Positions 7,723 through 16,552 of a stretch of 27,055 nt of DNA are shown in pieces. Source of the stretch: Pseudomonadota bacterium (GTDB lineage Bacteria; Pseudomonadota; Alphaproteobacteria; Rhizobiales; Beijerinckiaceae). The DNA lies in contig JAFAAP010000056.1 in the NCBI GenBank assembly GCA_023426505.1, positions 1 to 27,055 of the forward strand, read 5' to 3'. Position 1 is the stretch's first letter, and the number at the start of each line of letters is the position of its first letter. The translations under genes were made by a program, and so were the position numbers. The notes beneath the pieces were generated by a model that worked only from the letters and a program-made list of their open reading frames with translations, did not search any database and was not told the DNA's origin.

Positions 7723-8808
7723 TCAGCCGTCCTCTTGGTACAATAGGGCTAGTGTTCCTAACAGACTGCCTACTACAGCAGGGAACCAGGCGGCGACAAC
7801 CGAGCTGATGATGCCCGCCGCCCCAAGCTCCGCCATAAGCTCCGTCGCGACATAAAGCATGAAGCCGGCCGCGACGCCACCCAGAACCATCATCGCTACA
7901 CCGCCAAATCGAAAGAATCTTAACGAAACGGATGCCGCAACGAAAACCATGGCGATGAAGAGGAGCGGGCGAGCCAAAAGCACATCGAAATGAAGGCGAT
8001 AGGCCGTCGTGTTGATGTCAGCCTGCTCCATGCGTTGGATCGTCTCCTTCAGGTTCCAGAAGGGCACCGCATCGGGATCGATGAAGCTCTGTCGAACTTG
8101 TGAGGGCTCGAGGCTCGAGGCGACGATGAAGCGGTCGTACGAATGGGGCTCCTCTGTGGCGCTGAGGACACGGGCCTCCTTCAATTCCCAGAAGCCTTCG
8201 TGAAGCGTCGCCTCCTTGGCCTCGATTCTCTGGCTGAACGCCCCGGACGGATCGAAGGAGTAGATCGTAACGCCGTTGATCGTCGTCGAATCGTTCACCG
8301 CCCCCTCGGCCCTGATGATCGCCTGTCCGTCGAGGCTCTTCTGTCGGATCCAGATGGGCTTGCCGCCGCTCTGGAGCTGGCGGCTGAAGATCCGCGTCTC
8401 CAGGGCGGAGGCCTGCTGCTTCAGGAAGGCGGAGACCGGGTTGTAGATCGTCACCGACGTCACCCCCAGCACGAGGGCGACCAGGAGGCCCGGCTGCAGG
8501 AACTGCCAGGCCGAAATGCCGGCCGCACGGGCGATGACGAGCTCGAGCTTGCGGCTGAGCTGCAGCAGGGCCGCCATGCTGCCGAAGAGGACCGCGAAGG
8601 GCATCACCTGCTCGGCGATGGCCGGGGTCCGAAACAGGGCGAGCTGGGCCATGAGGGGCGCAGTCGCTCCCTCCGTATCGCCTGCGCGGCGCATGAGCTC
8701 CACGAAGTCGAGGGTGTAGACCAGGGCGAAGACCGTCGCGAAGACCAGGAAGATGGTCTTCAGGAACTGTCGCGAGAAATAGGAGCCGAGCGTAGCGCCG
8801 ATCAGCAT
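7723..8808 (-). CDS. lptG: LPS export ABC transporter permease LptG
   Basis: The 361-aa inner-membrane protein pairs with LptF and the LptB ATPase to extract lipopolysaccharide from the inner membrane. It begins MLIGATLGSYFSRQFLKT, with hydrophobic helices near residues 15-35, 55-80 and 95-120. A periplasmic beta-jellyroll follows (about 130-260), then three C-terminal helices, including a LLFIAMVFVAASVSLRFFR stretch. This is the YjgP/YjgQ architecture. ATG 8808 lies 2 bp beyond the lptF stop (8811), so the genes are coupled. The frame is open further upstream inside lptF, but only this start gives the conserved N-terminus. LptF and LptG are similar; order and sequence both favour LptG. Confidence 0.94.
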   Translation of the reverse strand: MLIGATLGSYFSRQFLKTIFLVFATVFALVYTLDFVELMRRAGDTEGATAPLMAQLALFRTPAIAEQVMPFAVLFGSMAALLQLSRKLELVIARAAGISAWQFLQPGLLVALVLGVTSVTIYNPVSAFLKQQASALETRIFSRQLQSGGKPIWIRQKSLDGQAIIRAEGAVNDSTTINGVTIYSFDPSGAFSQRIEAKEATLHEGFWELKEARVLSATEEPHSYDRFIVASSLEPSQVRQSFIDPDAVPFWNLKETIQRMEQADINTTAYRLHFDVLLARPLLFIAMVFVAASVSLRFFRFGGVAMMVLGGVAAGFMLYVATELMAELGAAGIISSVVAAWFPAVVGSLLGTLALLYQEDG

Positions 8809-8810
8809 GC

Positions 8811-9971
8811 TCAAGCCTTCTGCGTGTTGGGCGTGGGAGAGGGCGACGCGCGGCCGGCGCCTCTCAGCTTCGCCTGGATGGAGCGGATGACCCCGCTCTG
8901 CAGGACCATCATGAGCGAAACGACGATCGCCCCCACCGGCACGGCGTAGATGATGGGGACCGCCGCGTGCGACCGCACCGCCGCGCTGGAGGCGCCAAAG
9001 CCTGCGATTCGGAGCACCACGACGGCCACGACCGCTCCGGCGATCGCGAGGCCGCGGCCCTGGCGGGTCGTGCGCGGATCGCCCAGCGCCGCGAAGGCGA
9101 TCGCCATCATGGCCAGGGGGTAGAGCCACGCCGAGAGCCGTTCGTGCAGCTCGGCCCGGAACCGGCCGGTCTGGATCTGGTACAGGAACTCGGACTTGTC
9201 GGGGAACATGAGCTGCGTCGTGCTCCGCTCGCGCGGCTTGTAGATGGTTTCGCCGTCCCCGTCCTGGTTGAAGGCCGCAAGGTCAACGGCATAGCGCTCG
9301 AAGGCGACGATCGAGGAATCGCGGCTGTTCGGCTCCTTGCGCTGAACGCTGCCCTTCTCGAGCACGAGATAGGCCTGCCCGTTGTTCTCGACCGTCTGGC
9401 CCCGCTCGGCGAGGTACACGATCGCCTTGTCCTTCTCCCGCTGGTCTTCCATGAAGATGCCGAGGAGCGCATCGCCGGAGCGCTCGCGGTAGTGGAACGT
9501 GATCCCGTTGTCGAGGGTGATGAACTGGCCTTCCTTGGCCATGGTGGCCACGAAATCGGCCCGGATCTTGGTGACGAGGTTCCGCATCTCCTGGAAGCTC
9601 GCCGGCATCACGTAGACCGTGATCATCCCGACCACGAAGGACACGAAGAGGGCCAGCACGAGGAAGGGGCGGAGCAGCAGCCCCGGCCGCATGCCGGCCG
9701 CGCTCATCACGATGAGCTCCGAGTCGCTGTTGAGCTTGTTCAGGGCGTAGAGCGTCGCGAGGAATAGGGCGACGGGCGAGATCACGTTGATCAGCGCCGG
9801 CAGGGACAGCCCCGTCATGGTGAAGAAGATGAAGATCGTCTGGCCCTTGCCCGTGAGAAGGTCGAGCTCGCGCAGGGCCTGCGTGATCCAGATCACGCCC
9901 GTCAGGGCGAGGAGGCACGCCACGAAGGCCGAAAAGGAGATTTTCAGGATGTAGCGTTCGAGAAGAGTCAT
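8811..9971 (-). CDS. lptF: LPS export ABC transporter permease LptF
   Basis: The 386-aa permease is the LptF half of the LptB2FG exporter. It starts MTLLERYILKISFSAFVAC, matching the family N-terminus (E.RY.L). TM helices are followed by a cytoplasmic segment with ELIVMSAAGM, the LptF coupling-helix region that contacts LptB. The periplasmic jellyroll includes GQFITLDNGITFHYRER. The C-terminal helices end in a polar tail. ATG 9971 was chosen; an in-frame ATG at 10073 would add 34 residues unlike the family. It is the first gene of the operon, facing pepA across about 200 bp. Confidence 0.94.
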   Translation of the reverse strand: MTLLERYILKISFSAFVACLLALTGVIWITQALRELDLLTGKGQTIFIFFTMTGLSLPALINVISPVALFLATLYALNKLNSDSELIVMSAAGMRPGLLLRPFLVLALFVSFVVGMITVYVMPASFQEMRNLVTKIRADFVATMAKEGQFITLDNGITFHYRERSGDALLGIFMEDQREKDKAIVYLAERGQTVENNGQAYLVLEKGSVQRKEPNSRDSSIVAFERYAVDLAAFNQDGDGETIYKPRERSTTQLMFPDKSEFLYQIQTGRFRAELHERLSAWLYPLAMMAIAFAALGDPRTTRQGRGLAIAGAVVAVVVLRIAGFGASSAAVRSHAAVPIIYAVPVGAIVVSLMMVLQSGVIRSIQAKLRGAGRASPSPTPNTQKA

Positions 9972-10170
9972 GAGAGCCTTCGCCCCGGGGCGTTGAGGCC
10001 CCTGGGTACATTGTCGCCTGTTGCCAGGCAAGGTTCGGCCCCACCCAACAGCTTGGGATTGCGCTTCTTTCAAGGCAAGGGCCCCCGTGATCCCGTGCCC
10101 TATATGCTGTATGTCACCAAGTCGCAGCCGGCTTCGAGGCCGGCCTCAAGGTCACCAACACGAGGGTTTC
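9972..10170. promoter_or_regulatory. Divergent lptF/pepA intergenic region
   Basis: This 199-bp region must hold promoters for the leftward lptF operon and rightward pepA. A TATATG (10101-10106) could be a -10 on the plus strand, but no convincing -35 is spaced from it. Two small hairpins are visible: GCCTG/CAGGC with loop TTGC (10016-10029) in the lptF leader, and GCCGGC/GCCGGC around TTCGAG (10127-10144) in the pepA leader. No operator can be assigned. Confidence 0.4.
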
Positions 10171-11661
<1,491 letters not shown>

Positions 11662-11725
11662 GGATGGGACAGGGGATCGGACACGTTATGGTGCGCCCGA
11701 GTACCGCCGTGAAGGCTGAGGGCCG

Positions 11726-12178
11726 ATGACCGAGATCCTCTTCTACCACCTCCAGAACCAGTCCCTAGAAGCCGTGCTGCCGACCCTGCTCCAGAAGACC
11801 CTGGAGCGGGGCTGGCGCGCCGTTGTCCAGGTCGCGACCGAGGAGCGGATGTCCGCCCTCGACGACCATCTCTGGACCTTCACGGACGAAAGCTTCCTGC
11901 CGCACGGAACCGACAGGGAGGCCCACGCGGCCGACCAGCCCGTCCTGATCACCCTTACGGACGCCAACCCGAACGGCGCCGCCATCCGGTTCCTGGCCGA
12001 GGGCGCCGACCTGCCGCAGGACCTCTCCGCCTACCAGCGCATCGCCATCCTGTTCGACGGCACCGACGTCCAGGCCCTCGCCCTGGCGCGCGACCAGTGG
12101 CGCAAGGTGAAGGCCGATGGGCACGAGGCGACCTACTGGCAGCAGGACGAGCGCGGGCGCTGGCAGCGCAAGGCCTGA
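11726..12178 (+). CDS. holC: DNA polymerase III subunit chi
   Basis: The 150-aa protein is the chi subunit of the replicative clamp loader complex, which links polymerase III to single-strand binding protein. The N-terminus MTEILFYHLQNQSLEAVLP, then KTLERGWRAVVQ, DDHLWTFTDESFLPHG and the mid-protein PVLIT motif are typical of alphaproteobacterial HolC. RIAILFDG corresponds to the C-terminal strand. Length matches the family (about 147-150 aa). The ATG is preceded by GAGGG. The position directly after pepA is the widely conserved pepA-holC arrangement and supports the call. Confidence 0.94.
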   Translation: MTEILFYHLQNQSLEAVLPTLLQKTLERGWRAVVQVATEERMSALDDHLWTFTDESFLPHGTDREAHAADQPVLITLTDANPNGAAIRFLAEGADLPQDLSAYQRIAILFDGTDVQALALARDQWRKVKADGHEATYWQQDERGRWQRKA

Positions 12179-12243
12179 CCATTCCGTGATTTGAAACGAT
12201 GGCGGCCTGTTCCATTTGCTGGGACGCCATAAGGATGCCCTTG

Positions 12244-13803
12244 ATGACCCGGATCTCGCGCCTGTCGCTGCTCGCCGCCCTGTGCTTGTCGGTCTCGATG
12301 CCGCTCGTGTCCCACGCCCAGGAGGGGCGCCCGAACCAGGAAGGACGGGCGAACCAGGAGCGGCAGGAGCAGCGACGTCCCGCCGAATCCCAGCGGCTCC
12401 CGCCGGAATCCGTCACCCGCCATACGATCGAGCTTCCGGGCCGCACCCTGAAGCTGATCGCCACCGCCGGCGCGCTCACGCTCACCGACCAGCAGGGGAA
12501 TCCGCAGGCCGAGATCGGCTTCACAGCCTATGTGCGGGAGGATGCCGATCCGGCGACCCGTCCCGTCACCTTCGCGGTGAACGGCGGCCCCGGCGCCTCC
12601 TCGGCCTATCTGAACCTGCTCGCGATCGGGCCCTGGCGGCTGCCGCTCGACGGGCCGACCATCAGCCCCTCGGCGCCCCCGAACCTCGTTCCGAATGCCG
12701 AGACCTGGCTCGATTTCACTGATCTCGTCTTCATAGACCCACCGGGAACCGGCTACAGCCGCGTCCTCGGCGGCGATCAGGTCCGGGAGCGGTTCTACTC
12801 GCTCCAGGGCGACATCGATGGCCTCGCGGCCTTCGTCATGCGCTGGCTGAAGGAGAAGGACCGGCTGCAATCGCCGAAATTCTTCGCCGGCGAGAGCTAC
12901 GGCGGCTTCCGCGGGCCGCTTCTCGCCCACAAGCTCCAGAGCGACCAGGGCATCGGCTTCAGCGGCCTCGTGCTCGTCTCGCCCGTCCTCGACTTCGCGT
13001 GGATCGACCAGGATGCGGACGATCCGCTGCCGAACGCCGCCCGGCTGCCGTCCCTCGCGGCGGCGGCACAGAGCGCGAAGGGGCCGGTGACACGCGAGTC
13101 CCTCGAGGCGGTCGAGCGCTACGCCTCCGGCGAGTACCTCGTCGACCTCATCAGGGGCCAGCAGGATCGCGAGGCGGTTGAGCGGATCGGCCGCCGGGTG
13201 GCGGAGCTGACCGGTCTCGACCCGGCGCTCAGCCTGCGCCTCGCGGGACGGATCGATGTGGGCACGATCCAGAGGGAGCTGCGCCGCAGCAATGCCCTGG
13301 TGGTCAGCGCCTACGACACGAACGTGCGCAGCGCCGATCCCAATCCGTCCGCCAACTACAGCCGCTTCGAGGATCCAGTGCTCGACAGCATGACGGCGCC
13401 GCTCACGAGCGCCGTCATCGACCACCTGACCCGCACCCTGAACTACAAGGCGGACGGGCGCTACAATCTGCTCAACGGCTCCGTGAACCAGGCCTGGCGC
13501 TGGGGCGGCGGGCGCAGCGCGCCGGACAACATGGACGAGATGCGCCAGGCTCTCGCGCTCGACGGAAAGCTGCGGGTTCTGGTGACCCACGGCTTCACGG
13601 ATCTGGTGACGCCGTACTACGCCTCGCAGATGCTTCTGAACCAGGTCCCGGATCTCGGGCCCGAGAAGCGCCTCACGCTCAAGGTTTACGAAGGCGGCCA
13701 CATGTTCTATTCGCGCCAGGACTCGCGTCAGGCCTTCCGGGGCGACGTGCAGCGTCTCTACGAGGAGGCGCTGCAGGCCAGGGCCGGCGACAACAGGGAT
13801 TGA
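12244..13803 (+). CDS. Exported S10-family serine carboxypeptidase-like peptidase
   Basis: The ~519-aa product has an N-terminal signal peptide (MTRISRLSLLAALCLSVSM... cleaved near SHAQ), then a Gln/Arg/Glu-rich linker with repeated NQE units. The alpha/beta-hydrolase domain shows the S10 features: VNGGPGASSAY (oxyanion region), GESYGG with nucleophile S218, GFTDLVTPY with D453, and EGGHM with H486. The triad is intact, so activity against peptide C-termini in the periplasm is likely; the substrate is unknown. ATG 12244 has AAGGA 8 bases upstream; ATG 12235 overlaps that site, and 12199 gives a poor leader. It follows holC by 65 bp and interrupts what I recall as a holC/ABC-F neighbourhood. 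Confidence 0.9.
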   Translation: MTRISRLSLLAALCLSVSMPLVSHAQEGRPNQEGRANQERQEQRRPAESQRLPPESVTRHTIELPGRTLKLIATAGALTLTDQQGNPQAEIGFTAYVREDADPATRPVTFAVNGGPGASSAYLNLLAIGPWRLPLDGPTISPSAPPNLVPNAETWLDFTDLVFIDPPGTGYSRVLGGDQVRERFYSLQGDIDGLAAFVMRWLKEKDRLQSPKFFAGESYGGFRGPLLAHKLQSDQGIGFSGLVLVSPVLDFAWIDQDADDPLPNAARLPSLAAAAQSAKGPVTRESLEAVERYASGEYLVDLIRGQQDREAVERIGRRVAELTGLDPALSLRLAGRIDVGTIQRELRRSNALVVSAYDTNVRSADPNPSANYSRFEDPVLDSMTAPLTSAVIDHLTRTLNYKADGRYNLLNGSVNQAWRWGGGRSAPDNMDEMRQALALDGKLRVLVTHGFTDLVTPYYASQMLLNQVPDLGPEKRLTLKVYEGGHMFYSRQDSRQAFRGDVQRLYEEALQARAGDNRD

Positions 13804-13808
13804 ACGGA

Positions 13809-14186
13809 ATGCGCGTAAGAGTCGTGTCGTGTCTTGCCCTCCTGACGCTCGGGCTCGCCGCCTGCAACAGCAGCCGGACGGAATCGCCTGTCGTGGCGGC
13901 TGCGCCCCCTGTGGCTGCGCCGATGGCGGCGCCGGGGCCGATGATCGATGGTCCGGTTCTCGGGCCCGACGGGCGCTGCACGGGAACGTCGTCCAGCACG
14001 GCGACAGCCATCGAGCCCGGCATCACCGAATGCGACCTGGTGCGCCTGAAGGGCAAGCCGGCGACCGACGTGCTCGTCGGCGAGAGCGGCAAGGGCCAGC
14101 GCGAGGTGCAGGTGCTCTATTCCGAGCCTGGCGGGCGCGAGCTCTACTTCTTCGTCAACAACCGGCTCGACCGGGTCGTGAGGTAG
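13809..14186 (+). CDS. Small outer-membrane-type lipoprotein, function unknown
   Basis: The 125-aa product starts MRVRVVSCLALLTLGLAAC. The lipobox LAAC at residues 16-19 predicts signal peptidase II cleavage and lipidation of C19; Asn at +2 favours outer-membrane sorting. An Ala/Pro-rich linker (30-50) leads to a small domain with GITECDLVRLKGKP and YFFVNNRLDRVV, loosely like the SmpA/OmlA (BamE) fold, though too weak to assign. ATG 13809 is preferred. A TTG at 13800 overlapping the peptidase stop is the alternative and would add three residues. The 5-bp spacing to the S10 peptidase gene suggests co-transcription. I do not recognise a specific function. Confidence 0.8.
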   Translation: MRVRVVSCLALLTLGLAACNSSRTESPVVAAAPPVAAPMAAPGPMIDGPVLGPDGRCTGTSSSTATAIEPGITECDLVRLKGKPATDVLVGESGKGQREVQVLYSEPGGRELYFFVNNRLDRVVR

Positions 14187-14198
14187 CCAGCACCTCCA

Positions 14199-14232
14199 CC
14201 TCTCCCCTTGGGAGAGGTCGGACCGCAGGTCC
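14199..14232. repeat. Double GC-rich hairpin after the lipoprotein gene
   Basis: The first stem is CCTCTCCC/GGGAGAGG (14199-14217) with a CTT loop. It is followed by GGACC/GGTCC around GCA (14220-14232). This is typical of short palindromic intergenic elements of alphaproteobacteria. It lies 13 bp past the stop of the lipoprotein gene and may stop transcription, but lacks a T-tract. Confidence 0.6.
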
Positions 14233-14271
14233 GGGGGAGGGGTTACGGCTTGTCAGGATGCGGCGCTCTTT

Positions 14272-14328
14272 CCCTCCCCCTTGCGGGGAGGGATCAAGGG
14301 TGGGGGTCGCAAACCCGGAGCGCTGCAC
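14272..14328 (+). repeat. Palindromic repeat unit, copy A
   Basis: The stem CCCTCCCC (14272-14279)/GGGGAGGG (14285-14292) encloses CTTGC. It is followed by an AAGGGTGGGGGTCGCAAA-type tail and CCGGAGCGCTGCAC (14315-14328). The same stem, GGTGGGGG tail and CCGG...GCGCTGCAC block occur in reverse orientation in copy B about 80 bp away. This looks like a dispersed intergenic repeat. Confidence 0.65.
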
Positions 14329-14389
14329 TTGATGATCAAAGGCTCGGCAGATTGACAGTGCTTCTCTAGATGAAGGTCTAGCCCAGTCG

Positions 14390-14450
14390 CACCGCCCCCA
14401 CCTCCAACTCCTCCCCGCAAGGGGGAGGAGAGTTCGTGCAGCGCTTCCGG
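14390..14450 (-). repeat. Palindromic repeat unit, copy B (inverted)
   Basis: The stem CTCCTCCCC (14408-14416)/GGGGAGGAG (14422-14430) encloses GCAAG. It is flanked on the left by CGCCCCCACCTCC, the complement of copy A's GGTGGGGG tail. On the right, GTGCAGCGCTTCCGG (14436-14450) complements copy A's 14315-14328 apart from one inserted base. It ends ten bases from the stop of the ABC-F gene and could act as its terminator. Confidence 0.65.
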
Positions 14451-14459
14451 CGCGAACTC

Positions 14460-16337
14460 TCAGACCGAGGCCTCCTCGATCTCCTCGCTCAGCGCCAGCC
14501 ATTCCTCCTCGACGGAGGCTAGGGTCTGGGCCGCCTCGGCGCGCATCTTCGCCAGCTCGCTCGCCTTCGCGGGGTCCTTCTGGAACGCGGTGCCGTCGGC
14601 GAGCGCCGCATCCACCTTGCCGATCACGTCGGAAAGCTTCGCCATCCGGGCCTCGAGCGCCTCCAGCTTCTTGCGCAAGGGGGCCAGCGCGACGCGGCGT
14701 TCGGCGGCCGCCCGGCGTTCGTCTGTCCGCGACGTAGAGGGCGCCTGCGGCTTCTCGTTGCGGGGCTGCGGCGCGAGATCCCCCGACAGCACGAGCTGGC
14801 GGTACTCGTCCATGTCGCCATCGAAGGGCTTCACGGTGCCGTTGCCGACGATCCAGAGGCGGTCGGCGCAGGCCTCGATCAGGAAGCGGTCGTGGCTCAC
14901 CAGGATCACGGCGCCCGTGTAGTCGTTGATCGCCTCCATCAGGGCCGTGCGGCTGTCGATGTCGAGGTGGTTCGTGGGCTCGTCGAGGATGAGCAGGTTG
15001 GGGCCGTGGAACGCCGCGAGGCCCATGAGGAGGCGGGCCTTCTCGCCGCCCGAGAGCGACGAGACCGGCGTGTCCGCTTTCGCCCCCGCGAAGCCGAAGC
15101 GGGCCGCGCGGGCGCGGATCTTCGCCACCGGCGTGTCGGGCATGAGCGCCGCCACGTGGTCGTAGGCGGTGGCGCCGGGGTTCAGCTCGTCGACCTGGTG
15201 CTGGGCGAAATAGGCGACCTCCATGCGCGAGGGCCGGCGCACCTCGCCCTTCTGCGGGTCGAGCCGGCCGCCGATGAGCTTGCAGAACGTGGACTTGCCG
15301 TTGCCGTTGGCGCCGAGCAGCGCGATGCGGTCGTCGGGCTGGATCGTCAGGTTCAGGCGTTCGAGGATCGTCCGCTCGCCGTAGCCCGCCGCCGCGCCCT
15401 CGATGGCGATCAGGGGCGGTGCGATCGCGCGTTCGGGACCCGGCAGGTCGAAGGGCAGGACCTCGTCCTCCACGATCATGGCGATGGGCTCGAGCTTCGC
15501 CAGCCGCTTCACGCGGGACTGCGCCTGCCGCGCCTTCGAAGCCTTGGCCTTGAAGCGGTCCACGAAGGCCTGGAGGTGCTTGCGCTCCGCCTCCTGCTTC
15601 GCCCGCATCTTCGCGGTCAGCTCGCGCTTCTCGGCGAGCTGCCGGGCAAACGACGTGTAGCCGCCGCGATAGATCGCGAGCTTGCCCTGGTCGAGGTGCA
15701 GGATGTGGTTGACGCAGGTGTCGAGCAGCTCCCGGTCGTGGCTGATGATCAGCACCGTGTGCGGATAGCGGCTCAGGTAATCGTAGAGCCAGAGCGTGCC
15801 TTCGAGGTCGAGATAGTTGGTCGGCTCGTCGAGGAGCAGCAGGTCGGGCTCGGCGAAGAGCACGGCGGCGAGCGCCACGCGCATGCGCCAGCCACCCGAG
15901 AAGGACGAGCAGGGGCGGCCCTGCGCCTCGGCGTCGAAGCCGAGGCCGTGCAGGATGGAGGCGACGCGCGCCGGAGCCGAATGGGCGCCGATGTCGGTCA
16001 GCCGCGTCTCGATCTCGGCCCGGCGGAAGCCGTCGGCGGTCTCGGCTTCCGCCAGGAGGGCCGTGCGCTCCTTGTCGGCGGCGAGCACCACCTCGATCAG
16101 GGTTTCCGGCCCGGCCGGGGCCTCCTGCGCGACGGCGCCGATCTTCACGCCGCGCGGCAGGGAGATGTCGCCGCTCTCGGGCGAGATCTCGCCCTGGATG
16201 ATGCGGAACAGGGTGGTCTTGCCGGCGCCATTGCGCCCCACAAGCCCGACCTTGCCGCCGGTGGGCAGAGCGAAGGAGGCCCGGTCGAGGATGGTCCGGT
16301 TCGCGATGCGGTAGGTGAGATCGGACACGTGAAGCAT
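14460..16337 (-). CDS. ABC-F family ATPase (YheS/Uup-like)
   Basis: The 625-aa soluble protein has two ATP-binding cassettes and no membrane domain. ABC-F proteins act on ribosomes during translation. Cassette 1 has Walker A GRNGAGKTT (34-42), signature SFSGGW and Walker B LDEPTNYLDLEG. The basic interdomain linker (about 235-300, with KAKASKARQAQSRVKRL) contacts rRNA and tRNA in relatives. Cassette 2 has GANGNGKST, LSGGEKARLLMG and LDEPTNHLDIDSR. A C-terminal coiled coil (about 540-620) follows. The N-terminal KVGLVGRNGAGKTTL resembles YheS more than EttA. ATG 16337 is the conserved start with AAAAGG upstream; the frame stays open to 16469 without similarity. It could instead be a Uup or antibiotic-resistance ABC-F; subfamily uncertain. 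Confidence 0.93.
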   Translation of the reverse strand: MLHVSDLTYRIANRTILDRASFALPTGGKVGLVGRNGAGKTTLFRIIQGEISPESGDISLPRGVKIGAVAQEAPAGPETLIEVVLAADKERTALLAEAETADGFRRAEIETRLTDIGAHSAPARVASILHGLGFDAEAQGRPCSSFSGGWRMRVALAAVLFAEPDLLLLDEPTNYLDLEGTLWLYDYLSRYPHTVLIISHDRELLDTCVNHILHLDQGKLAIYRGGYTSFARQLAEKRELTAKMRAKQEAERKHLQAFVDRFKAKASKARQAQSRVKRLAKLEPIAMIVEDEVLPFDLPGPERAIAPPLIAIEGAAAGYGERTILERLNLTIQPDDRIALLGANGNGKSTFCKLIGGRLDPQKGEVRRPSRMEVAYFAQHQVDELNPGATAYDHVAALMPDTPVAKIRARAARFGFAGAKADTPVSSLSGGEKARLLMGLAAFHGPNLLILDEPTNHLDIDSRTALMEAINDYTGAVILVSHDRFLIEACADRLWIVGNGTVKPFDGDMDEYRQLVLSGDLAPQPRNEKPQAPSTSRTDERRAAAERRVALAPLRKKLEALEARMAKLSDVIGKVDAALADGTAFQKDPAKASELAKMRAEAAQTLASVEEEWLALSEEIEEASV

Positions 16338-16552
16338 GGCGCCTTTTGACCCGTGACGCCGCCGCTGGCAAGGCGGTTGCGGGCATACCCTCCCGGCGCC
16401 CGCCGGGACCGGCCCATGCACAGGCGGGCAGGGCGGTGCGCTTGACTTGGGCGTGACCGCCCTCGACACACATCGATGGCGGCTGCGCGGTCGTGGCTCC
16501 TGACCTCAGGAGGCCTATGGTCGGCGCTGCCGTGGCCCGACAGGAGCATAAG
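16338..16552. promoter_or_regulatory. Divergent promoter region with two hairpins
   Basis: This 215-bp spacer separates the ABC-F gene and the nucleotide-sugar dehydrogenase. A hairpin CCCGGC/GCCGGG with loop GCCC spans 16392-16407. TTGACT (16442-16447) and GACACA (16465-16470), 17 bases apart, form a candidate plus-strand promoter. GGGCG/CGCCC around TGAC (16449-16462) lies in its spacer and could be an operator. The dehydrogenase ribosome site AGGAG is at 16542-16546. Confidence 0.35.

Noticed and set aside
14328..14340. TTGATGATCAA as an FNR/FixK-like box
   Set aside because: The half-sites are separated by one base rather than four, and it lies between repeat units, not in a promoter.
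14199..14450. CRISPR array
   Set aside because: Only two or three imperfect, oppositely oriented palindromes are present, with no regular spacer spacing or cas genes.
14892..16349. Long plus-strand frame opposite the ABC-F gene
   Set aside because: It is antisense to a gene with two intact ATPase cassettes; its composition is Arg/Gly/Val/Glu-skewed as expected of a shadow.
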